Source: JAIPAH01 sp964345255
Lineage (GTDB): Bacteria; Bacteroidota; Bacteroidia; Bacteroidales; JAIPAH01
Reading direction: 5' to 3'
NCBI GenBank assembly: GCA_964345255.1
Contig: CAYFQK010000190.1
Location: 1-6,703, forward strand
Length of the DNA stretch: 6,703 bases
Within the stretch, counting starts at the first letter, position 1; every line of letters begins with the position of its first letter. A program made the translations under genes and the position numbers. Positions 1 through 6,113 of the stretch are shown one piece after another. Under the pieces are notes generated by a model that made no database searches, was not told the DNA's origin, and worked only from the letters and a program-made list of their open reading frames with translations.

Positions 1-1
1 T

Positions 2-874
2 GATGCGGCGGTTGAGGGAGACAAAAAATCGGCGGGCGCTATCATCACCCATAACCCGGGTTCGGTTGAAAAGGAACACGAAGAAAATGAAAAGAAAAAG
101 ATACGGAACCTGGCGACAAGCATGTGCGGCTGGACTTCTGTTATGACCCTGCTCGAAATCACTAAGGATAAAAATATCGATATCAAAAAACTGAAATACA
201 GGAATTCAGGTGATTCCCGTTTTACAGGAAAGGACGAAGTGGTAGGCTACTGGGCGATTCTTTTTGAACGAATGGTTAAAGATAAAGACCAACAACCTTC
301 GGAAAAGGAGGAATTTTCCCTTTCAGGGAATGAAAAAAAGAATTTGATTGATATAGCAAGAACCACGCTTGAATCTTATCTGGCAGGAAATGGACTACCT
401 GAAATTCCAGCAGAAAAATTAACCCCAACATTGCATAAAAAATGTGGCGCCTTTGTCAGCTTATACAATAAGAGGCAACTGAGGGGCTGTATTGGTTCAT
501 TCCAATCTGAAAAACCATTACACAAGGTAGTGCAGGAAATGGCCATGGCATCTGCTTTGGAAGATTCACGTTTTCCAAATGTTGATAAAAAAGAACTCGA
601 GAATATTTCCATTGAAATTTCTGTACTGACGCCCATGAAAGAAATCGATTCCATTGAGGAATTTGAGATGGGTAAGCATGGGCTTTATATCAAAAAGGGA
701 AACCGAAGCGGAACATTTCTCCCACAAGTGGCTGATAAAATAAGCACAAAAGAAGAGTTTTTCGGCCATTGCGCCCGCGACAAAGCCCATATCGGTTGGG
801 AAGGCTGGAAAGATGCAGAGCTGTATGTATATGAGGCCATTGTGTTTAGTGAGCAAGATTTTGTAGACTTATGA
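2..874 (+). CDS. AmmeMemoRadiSam fusion protein: Memo (system protein B) C-terminus plus AMMECR1 (system protein A), 5' partial
   Basis: The reading frame is open to the window edge, so the start is upstream; the ATG at 122 is an internal methionine. The first ~90 codons read as the C-terminal end of a Memo domain, a relative of LigB-type extradiol dioxygenases. The Cys in MCGWTS (codon 125-127) lies where human MEMO1 has its metal-site Cys in CGRHPI, and the segment closes with the family-like SGDS...VVGYWA. After a charged linker (about 270-317) comes a complete AMMECR1 domain with the hallmark LRGCIG (479-496), then SALEDSRFPNV and GLYIKKGNRSGTFLPQV. The metal-binding His residues of Memo would lie upstream. 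The function of both domains is unproven; their pairing with a radical SAM enzyme is a known genomic association (AmmeMemoRadiSam). The stop overlaps the next gene's start (ATGA, 871-874), which suggests translational coupling. I am confident of the family and not of any reaction. Confidence 0.92.
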   Translation, partial: DAAVEGDKKSAGAIITHNPGSVEKEHEENEKKKIRNLATSMCGWTSVMTLLEITKDKNIDIKKLKYRNSGDSRFTGKDEVVGYWAILFERMVKDKDQQPSEKEEFSLSGNEKKNLIDIARTTLESYLAGNGLPEIPAEKLTPTLHKKCGAFVSLYNKRQLRGCIGSFQSEKPLHKVVQEMAMASALEDSRFPNVDKKELENISIEISVLTPMKEIDSIEEFEMGKHGLYIKKGNRSGTFLPQVADKISTKEEFFGHCARDKAHIGWEGWKDAELYVYEAIVFSEQDFVDL

Positions 875-3363
875 ATCAGCCCTATCACCTGGTTCAGATT
901 ATAGCAGCCTCTTTGCTGCTGTATTTGTTAACCTTTGGATTATATAAGCTTAAAGTTTTTAGTAAGCCAACACACCGGAAGATATGGAACACCCTGTTGC
1001 TGTTGGCCTTTGTCATTGCAGGGATTTTGGGATTGCTTCTGACCTTCCAGGTAAATTATAAGTGGGAATTGAGCTGGCTGGATGCTTACAACACGCTACA
1101 CGTAGATGCGGGTATTGCGCTGGTGCTTATCGGGTTTCTTCACCTGTCCTGGCACCTGGATTACTATGGGCGGCTTTTCATGAAAAACAACAAACAACTT
1201 TACGAGCCCGCCACTCCTGGGTTCACCTATTACCTGAATGAAAAATCGCTTCGCCATCTTCTCCTTTACCTGGGCCTTACCGGCCTGCTTGCCCAAATTA
1301 TTCTCATCCGTGAATTTCTGCTCATCTTCAACGGCAATGAGCTCGTCATCAGCCTTATCCTGTTCTTCTGGATGTTGCTGACAGCCGGAGGAGCCCTCCT
1401 GGGCCGGTATTCAGTAAAGTTCAGAACCGATCGGCCTTTGCTGACATTAACATCGCTCATAGGAATCATCCCACTACTCACAGCTTTTTTAATCAACCTC
1501 ACTAAAAACTTCGCTTTCCCGCCGGGTGTTATTATCGGTGTTACGGATATGGCCTTGATGGTGATGCTGCTGTTACTCCCGTTTTGTCTGCTGTCAGGCT
1601 ATACATTTTCATTCCTGGCATGGCGTTATTCTGTGGAAACCCAACGGAACAATACTGGAAAAGCCTATGCTTTTGAGGCAATAGGTAGCATAGCAGGTGG
1701 GATATTGATCAATTTTGTTCTTGTCTATCTTTTTAATTCTTTTATCATCTTATTGCTGCTTGCTACACTTTCTTTATTTCTTAGCGGACTGATCGCCAAT
1801 CAAATCCAGTATAAAAAAACCAGGCTTACGTTGTGGATTGTAGCAGCCGTGGTATTATTGGGTGGAGTAAACCTAAAAATGGAAGAAACTGCCCGCAGTG
1901 TCTTGTTCAAAAATCAGGAAATCAAGAAAATGAAAGATACGCCACACGGACACATTACCATTACTCAAAAAAACGAGCAAAAGAATTTCTTTTTAAACAA
2001 CCAGTTTCTTTTTGATAATAAAAATATTGTTCAACGGGAGGAAGCTATTCATTATCCGATGAGTCAGCTTGATTCGGCAGTAAACGTGCTTCTTGTATCC
2101 GGAGGTGTAGCAGGTATGCTGAAAGAATTGTTAAAGTATCCCATTGATCAAATCGACTATGTGGAATATAATCCCTATATCGTAAAACTTGCCGGCGATT
2201 TCAGTAAAAGTTTGAATAATGAAAAGGTCAGGGTTTTTCACAAGGATCCACGGCAATTCATCAGGGAAAGCCAAAAACAATACGATGTTATTATTCTGAA
2301 TGTTCCTGCCCCTTCCACATTGCAAGCCAACCGGTATTACACCCAAAGTTTCTTTGAAGATGGAAAAAAAATTCTGACGGAAGACGGAATCCTCTCTTTT
2401 ACGATATTGCCCTACTCCAACTACCTGGAAGAGGAGAAAGCCCGGGTGCTGTCTACTGTTTACAGTACGGCGGCAGAATACTTTCCGCATATCAGAATTA
2501 TTCCCGGGGAAAAACATTATTTCCTTTGCTCACAAAGAGAGTATGACCGAGCCATTACGCAACAAATTCAAAAGAAAGACATCAATACCCGGTATGTAAA
2601 CCGCAATTACCTTAATGATATGCAGTTGAAAATGCGGGAAGACCAGGTTCAAAAAAAACTCGACCGGAAAGTAAGACCCAATAAAGACTTTAAGCCCAAA
2701 GCATTTTTTCAGCACATTCAATGGTGGTTGGGTCTTTTTCAGCAGCAACCCTGGCTGATCGGTATTGGGGTTTTTGTCATTGGTGCCATTCTGTTGTTGC
2801 TTATGCGCCCTATGTCTTCCGGCATGTTTGCAGCGGGATTTACCGGGGCGTCGGCAGAAGTTATGCTGATTTTTGCTTTTCAAATTCTTTACGGAAACAT
2901 TTACCATTTGGCAGGAATAGTTTTTACCGTGTTTATGGTCGGTTTGTTCTTCGGAGCCTCATATGCCGGTAAAATTATTTCTGTGCCCGGAAGGAACAAC
3001 ATTATTCGCGTTCAGCTTATTCTGGCCGCACTTGCCATTGCTATTCCATTAGTTGCCGGCGCTATCACCGGGTGGCCGCCAGTAGCAGTTTATATCCTTT
3101 TATTGGGGCTGACGATTCTGGTGGGCCTATTTACCGGCCTGCAGTTTTCTGTTATATCATCAGCAGATGAGCGTTCCTATTCTGTGCTTTCTTCCTCTGT
3201 ATATTCGGCCGATTCGGCAGGAGCTGCTTTGGGAGCGCTTCTGGTAGGTGTCTTTCTCATTCCTAACGCAGGAATGGTTGCTACCGGAGGGCTTATCGCA
3301 CTGTTGAATGTGGGCGCAGCAATCGTTATTTTTGTTAATAAAAGAAAATCCATGGCATTATGA
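871..3363 (+). CDS. Integral membrane spermidine-synthase-like protein (fused multi-TM / SpeE-like domain)
   Basis: This 830-residue protein has three parts. Residues 1-100 form three hydrophobic helices (about 7-25, 40-60, 76-97) with His at 6, 35, 77, 91 and 95. Residues 127-333 contain about six or seven more helices. Residues 340-610 are a soluble SpeE-like Rossmann domain: VLLVSGGVAGML (about 406-417), acidic VEYNP (431-435), KDPRQF (458-463) and YDVIILNVPAP (471-481) match the nucleotide/SAM-fold landmarks of spermidine synthases. Residues 625-823 add about seven helices. The classic GGGDGG Asp is Val413, and the catalytic-loop Asp positions read N477 and A480, so aminopropyl transfer to putrescine is doubtful. 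The product could be a membrane methyltransferase-like enzyme, a binding protein or a transporter. Both ends overlap neighbours by ATGA, placing it inside the AmmeMemoRadiSam operon. Helix counts come from reading hydrophobicity by eye. Confidence 0.85.
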   Translation: MNQPYHLVQIIAASLLLYLLTFGLYKLKVFSKPTHRKIWNTLLLLAFVIAGILGLLLTFQVNYKWELSWLDAYNTLHVDAGIALVLIGFLHLSWHLDYYGRLFMKNNKQLYEPATPGFTYYLNEKSLRHLLLYLGLTGLLAQIILIREFLLIFNGNELVISLILFFWMLLTAGGALLGRYSVKFRTDRPLLTLTSLIGIIPLLTAFLINLTKNFAFPPGVIIGVTDMALMVMLLLLPFCLLSGYTFSFLAWRYSVETQRNNTGKAYAFEAIGSIAGGILINFVLVYLFNSFIILLLLATLSLFLSGLIANQIQYKKTRLTLWIVAAVVLLGGVNLKMEETARSVLFKNQEIKKMKDTPHGHITITQKNEQKNFFLNNQFLFDNKNIVQREEAIHYPMSQLDSAVNVLLVSGGVAGMLKELLKYPIDQIDYVEYNPYIVKLAGDFSKSLNNEKVRVFHKDPRQFIRESQKQYDVIILNVPAPSTLQANRYYTQSFFEDGKKILTEDGILSFTILPYSNYLEEEKARVLSTVYSTAAEYFPHIRIIPGEKHYFLCSQREYDRAITQQIQKKDINTRYVNRNYLNDMQLKMREDQVQKKLDRKVRPNKDFKPKAFFQHIQWWLGLFQQQPWLIGIGVFVIGAILLLLMRPMSSGMFAAGFTGASAEVMLIFAFQILYGNIYHLAGIVFTVFMVGLFFGASYAGKIISVPGRNNIIRVQLILAALAIAIPLVAGAITGWPPVAVYILLLGLTILVGLFTGLQFSVISSADERSYSVLSSSVYSADSAGAALGALLVGVFLIPNAGMVATGGLIALLNVGAAIVIFVNKRKSMAL

Positions 3364-4496
3364 CACAAAAATATAGCAAAAGAGAATTTATTAAGCACAC
3401 TTCGGCAGGACTTTTTGGAGTGCTGGCGGCTTCATCCTGTCCCATGGTAGCTCATGGAGCATTACCCGCCGATAAGGTAAAACCCAAACATAAAAAAGAG
3501 GCACAATTTTATATCAATACGCCCAAAGGCGTTAGATGTGAAATTTGTCCCAATAAATGTACTCTCAAAGAAGGCGAATTGGGAGATTGCCACAACCGGG
3601 TGGCCGAAAACGGAAAGCTTTACACATTAGCTTACGGGAATCCTGCCGCCGTTCATCTCGACCCGATAGAGAAAAAGCCGCTGTACCATTTCCTGCCCTC
3701 CAGCACTGCTTTTTCGATTGCTACAGCCGGATGCAATCTCTCGTGTATGAACTGCCAGAATTATCAGATATCACAGAAAGGACCGCGTGAAACGGATAAC
3801 AAAGATTTATTGCCCGATAAGGTTATTGATACGGCCATTCATTATGACAGCAAGGTGATAGCCTACACTTATACGGAACCGATTACCTTTTATGAATATA
3901 CATACGAGACTTCGATATTAGCTCATCAGCAGGACCTGAAAAACGTGATGATTACGGCGGGATACATCCGACCGGAACCGCTAAAAAAACTCACAAAAGT
4001 CATTGATGCGGCCAATGTGGATTTGAAATCCTTAAGCGACGACATTTACCTGAAGCTCAATGCCGGCGAGTTACAGCCGGTCCTCGACACCCTGAAAATG
4101 ATGAAGGATGAAGGGGTTTGGGTAGAAATTACCAATCTCATCGTTCCGCAGTGGACCGATGACCTGGACATGATCAAACGCATGTGCAACTGGCTGGCAG
4201 AGAATGGATTTGAAGACAACCCGTTACACTTCAGCCGTTTTCATCCCACCTATAAACTAACCCAGTTGCAGCCTACCTCTGAATATACCTTGAATGAAGC
4301 TAAAAAGATAGCAAAAAATGAAGGATTGAAACATGTGTATATCGGGAATGTGCCCGGAGCTGATTCGGATGATACCATTTGCCCGGAATGTGGTAAGGTT
4401 CTGGTTGAAAGAAAAGGCTTCCGTGTAACGGAAAATCATATTCGAGAAGGAAAGTGCAAGTTTTGTGACACAAGCATTAGCGGAGTGTGGCATTGA
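3360..4496 (+). CDS. amrS: AmmeMemoRadiSam system radical SAM enzyme, copy 1, with N-terminal export signal
   Basis: A 378-residue radical SAM protein. The [4Fe-4S]/SAM motif CX3CX2C is CNLSCMNC (C125, C129, C132). Upstream is a four-Cys cluster (C60, C63, C67, C77 in CEICPNKC...GDC), and at the C-terminus a zinc-ribbon-like set (C341, C344, C366, C369). The motifs AYTYTEP, NVMITAGYI, HFSRFHPTYKL and YIGNVPG are shared with copy 2 downstream. The N-terminus is unusual: SKREFIK, then a hydrophobic run (about 15-26), resembles a Tat signal with Lys-Arg instead of Arg-Arg. Possible ends are AHG/A (33/34) or a weak lipobox at Cys27. This extension accounts for most of the extra length over copy 2. 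The start at 3360 is supported by the ATGA overlap with the preceding gene; a start at Met29 would lose the signal. Family assignment is firm; the substrate and the location of the mature enzyme are inference. Confidence 0.93.
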   Translation: MTQKYSKREFIKHTSAGLFGVLAASSCPMVAHGALPADKVKPKHKKEAQFYINTPKGVRCEICPNKCTLKEGELGDCHNRVAENGKLYTLAYGNPAAVHLDPIEKKPLYHFLPSSTAFSIATAGCNLSCMNCQNYQISQKGPRETDNKDLLPDKVIDTAIHYDSKVIAYTYTEPITFYEYTYETSILAHQQDLKNVMITAGYIRPEPLKKLTKVIDAANVDLKSLSDDIYLKLNAGELQPVLDTLKMMKDEGVWVEITNLIVPQWTDDLDMIKRMCNWLAENGFEDNPLHFSRFHPTYKLTQLQPTSEYTLNEAKKIAKNEGLKHVYIGNVPGADSDDTICPECGKVLVERKGFRVTENHIREGKCKFCDTSISGVWH

Positions 4497-4519
4497 TAGT
4501 AAAATCAAAAAAACAACCT

Positions 4520-5530
4520 ATGAATAGAGCAAAATACTATACCAAAAAGGAAGCGGATGTGGTGCAATGCTACCTTTGTCCGACGGCTTGCGTACTTGAA
4601 GATAGTGAAGTCGGTGACTGCCGGGTAAGAGTTAATAAGGAGGGAGAGTTGTATACCAAAGCCTATGGAAATCCGGTGGCGGCACATTTAGATCCGATAG
4701 AAAAAAAACCGCTGTTTCATTTTTATCCGGGTGCACGAGCCTTTTCTGTTGGAACCGCCGGATGCAACCTGCACTGCCTTAACTGTCAAAATGCGGAGAT
4801 ATCGCAGTGTAGCCCCGATGAATTGCCCAACTACAGGCTTATGCCTGATGATATAGTAAAGACGACACTTGAAAACAATGGATACATTATCGCCTACACC
4901 TACACCGAACCCACCGTGTTTTACGAATACATGTATGATACTTCTGTTTTGGCACATGAAAACGGGCTGAAAAACGTAATGATTACGGCCGGGTACATCA
5001 GCCCCAGACCTTTGCGGGATTTAGCACCTTACATGGATGCCGCAAATATCGACCTAAAAACGTTTGATGAAAACATATACCGGAAGATTAATAAAGTTCA
5101 CCTAAAACCGGTGCTTAAAGCTATGAAAATGATGAAAGAAGCCGGTATTTGGGTGGAAATCACCAACCTGGTCATTCCCGGATGGACGGACAATATGGAG
5201 ACGATTCAAAACATGTGCGAATGGCTTGTTGCCAATGGTTTCGATGATGCTCCCCTCCATTTCAGCCGCTTCCACCCCACCTATAAATTGATGGACGCTC
5301 CGCCCACACCTTTCAAGACACTTAGGCAGGCTAAACAAATTGCGCTGGAGGCGGGCATCAAACATGTTTTTATCGGGAACGTCCCCGGCACGGAGGATGA
5401 GCACACCTTCTGCCCCGAATGCGACAAAAAGCTCATCAATCGCCACGGCTTCGGAACCTCGGGAATAAAAATCACTGACGGTCAATGCGATTATTGTGGT
5501 GCGGAAATTCTCGGGGTGTGGGGGAAATGA
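4520..5530 (+). CDS. amrS: AmmeMemoRadiSam system radical SAM enzyme, copy 2, no signal peptide
   Basis: A second AmrS of 336 residues, close to the usual family length and likely cytoplasmic. Cys landmarks mirror copy 1: C17, C20, C24, C34 at the N-terminus; the radical SAM motif CNLHCLNC (C82, C86, C89); and C298, C301, C323, C326 in the C-terminal ribbon. Over one aligned 44-residue block (AYGNP... to ...NCQN) it matches copy 1 at 33 positions by hand count, so the pair are old paralogs and not a recent duplication. I prefer the ATG at 4520. A GTG at 4487 in the same frame would overlap copy 1 and add 11 residues without family character. No Shine-Dalgarno is visible at either. The gap from copy 1 is 23 bases, so co-transcription is likely. 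No terminator hairpin is evident after the stop. Its presence beside an exported copy suggests division of labour, which is inference. Confidence 0.93.
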   Translation: MNRAKYYTKKEADVVQCYLCPTACVLEDSEVGDCRVRVNKEGELYTKAYGNPVAAHLDPIEKKPLFHFYPGARAFSVGTAGCNLHCLNCQNAEISQCSPDELPNYRLMPDDIVKTTLENNGYIIAYTYTEPTVFYEYMYDTSVLAHENGLKNVMITAGYISPRPLRDLAPYMDAANIDLKTFDENIYRKINKVHLKPVLKAMKMMKEAGIWVEITNLVIPGWTDNMETIQNMCEWLVANGFDDAPLHFSRFHPTYKLMDAPPTPFKTLRQAKQIALEAGIKHVFIGNVPGTEDEHTFCPECDKKLINRHGFGTSGIKITDGQCDYCGAEILGVWGK

Positions 5531-5535
5531 AAATT

Positions 5536-5625
5536 TTATGATCCATTCAATATGATCTGACCAATGTTACTATCAGGATTGAGTATTGCACTAAAAACAG
5601 TATTGGAGTCAATAATAAAATACAT
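5536..5625 (-). pseudogene. Truncated PIN-domain toxin (N-terminal remnant, 29 codons)
   Basis: Reading the minus strand from an ATG at 5625 gives MYFIIDSNTVFSAILNPDS, then NIGQIILNGS and a TAA at 5538-5536. This matches the N-terminus of the Bacteroidota PIN-family toxins (putative toxin component, PIN_3 type), which begin with a strand ending in D-x-N followed by VFSAIL. The first PIN metal-binding Asp would be Asp6. Such toxins are usually about 130-150 residues, so about four fifths is missing, including the later acidic residues. It starts 6 bases after the antitoxin stop, the normal antitoxin-toxin order. Its frame ends 5 bases from the stop of the convergent amrS copy 2, so the rest was probably lost by a deletion or rearrangement. 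No active nuclease is expected. Recognition rests on a short segment, so confidence is moderate. Confidence 0.7.
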
Positions 5626-5631
5626 CGATGA

Positions 5632-5835
5632 CTAAAGTTCCCTTGATTTTTTGATTTTCTCCAACATAGATTTATCCACCTCCTCAGAAAGCTTGTCGAT
5701 GTCGCTTTGTTTTGCTTTGGATTTAGAAACCAATTCCTTGTATTCCAGATAGTCTATCAGATCTTGAAGATCAGATATATTCGTGTCCGGGGAAAGCCTG
5801 ACTAATATCTCGTTATTTTTTCTTTCAATAATCAT
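5632..5835 (-). CDS. Small antitoxin-like protein, partner of the truncated PIN toxin
   Basis: A 67-residue highly charged protein starting MIIERKNNEILVRLSPDTN. A short beta-hairpin-like N-terminus (residues 1-15) is followed by predicted amphipathic helix: ISDLQDLIDYLEYKELV, then a Lys/Glu-rich tail ending KIKKSREL. I recognise the layout as that of small Bacteroidota proteins found just upstream of PIN or RelE toxins, where the N-terminal part would bind DNA or dimerise and the C-terminal part would bind the toxin. The fold is inferred. The frame is intact and is followed after 6 bases by the PIN remnant, so this is now an orphan antitoxin. A -7-like box lies 14 bases before the start. It is transcribed toward amrS copy 2. 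A plain hypothetical protein is the alternative, but context favours antitoxin. Confidence 0.7.
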   Translation of the reverse strand: MIIERKNNEILVRLSPDTNISDLQDLIDYLEYKELVSKSKAKQSDIDKLSEEVDKSMLEKIKKSREL

Positions 5836-5849
5836 AAAACCATTTTTTA

Positions 5850-5857
5850 CAAAGATA
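5850..5857 (-). promoter_or_regulatory. Candidate Bacteroidota -7 box for the antitoxin
   Basis: On the minus strand the octamer TATCTTTG fits the Bacteroidota consensus TAnnTTTG and ends 14 bases before the antitoxin ATG, implying a very short leader. A clean TTTG -33 element at the expected distance is not present; CTTG lies about 21 bases upstream and TTTG about 25. The call is tentative because such octamers are frequent by chance in AT-rich DNA. Confidence 0.35.
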
Positions 5858-5919
5858 ATGAACTTCTCCTGTGTCTTTCAAGCAAATAGAGTATAATACG
5901 CCACTTAGTGGGCTAATTT

Positions 5920-5952
5920 GATGGAAGATTGAATTCTTTTTAATTTTTCATC
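5920..5952 (+). other. Weak inverted repeat / RNA hairpin candidate
   Basis: Read as plus-strand RNA, 5920-5930 (GATGGAAGATT) pairs with 5942-5952 (AATTTTTCATC) over 11 positions including two G-U wobbles, around an 11-base loop. On the minus strand the wobbles become mismatches, so any structure belongs to a plus-strand transcript. It lies about 160 bases before the ATPase gene and could be part of its leader or chance folding. It is too AT-rich to call a terminator. Confidence 0.2.
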
Positions 5953-5980
5953 CGTTGTAATTATTTCTCGTAAAAAACTT

Positions 5981-6060
5981 TAAACCGCCAATTTTTATTA
6001 AAATTTTGTTGGTCTAGCGTCAAAATTTATATGAATTTTGGCGGTCTGGCGTTAATTTTT
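5981..6060. repeat. Imperfect direct repeat pair with an inverted third core
   Basis: Two 29-base units, 6000-6028 and 6032-6060, match at 21 of 29 positions and are separated by a 32-base period. Their shared centre reads TTGTTGGTCTA (6006-6016) and TTGGCGGTCTG (6038-6048). A third copy of the core, TTGGCGGTTTA, lies on the minus strand at 5991-5981, so it forms a 7-bp inverted repeat with the second unit (5985-5991 against 6038-6044). A perfect 7-bp inverted repeat (6021-6027 against 6034-6040) sits between the direct units. These GC-richer islands stand out in very AT-rich surroundings. They may be operator sites, an integration or recombination footprint, or copies of a dispersed genomic repeat; the sequence alone does not decide. 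Confidence 0.6.
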
Positions 6061-6064
6061 TAAT

Positions 6065-6072
6065 TATTTTTG
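6065..6072 (+). promoter_or_regulatory. Candidate -7 box for the ATPase gene
   Basis: TATTTTTG fits the TAnnTTTG consensus and ends 41 bases before the ATPase ATG. The nearest upstream TTTG (6037-6040) is 24 bases away, longer than the usual spacing of about 19, and it sits inside the second repeat unit. In DNA with about 24% GC this may be chance. Confidence 0.25.
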
Positions 6073-6113
6073 TTTTAAGTCAAAATTATTTACTGATTTT
6101 AAGCAAGCAACTG

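Noticed and set aside
122..124. ATG at 122 as the start of a 250-residue AMMECR1-like gene
   Set aside because: The same frame stays open to the window edge and the upstream residues fit the Memo domain, so this Met is internal.
305..332. AAGGAGG followed by an ATG at 330, resembling a ribosome site and internal start
   Set aside because: The ATG is out of frame with the AMMECR1 coding sequence and leads to nothing of note; the match is chance within Lys-Glu codons.
2131..2517. 128-codon minus-strand open frame inside the SpeE-like gene
   Set aside because: It lies antisense to a well-supported domain, shows no recognisable motif, and fits a shadow frame; the same applies to the other minus-strand frames over the operon.
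4487..4519. GTG start for the second amrS, overlapping the first
   Set aside because: It adds 11 residues without family character; the ATG at 4520 gives the usual family length and avoids the overlap.
5531..5560. Terminator after the second amrS
   Set aside because: Only a repeated GATC is present; no stable stem with a T tract can be drawn.
5901..5911. 11-base palindrome CCACTTAGTGG as a possible antitoxin operator
   Set aside because: It sits about 66 bases upstream of the antitoxin start, beyond the candidate promoter, has no second copy, and is short enough to be chance.
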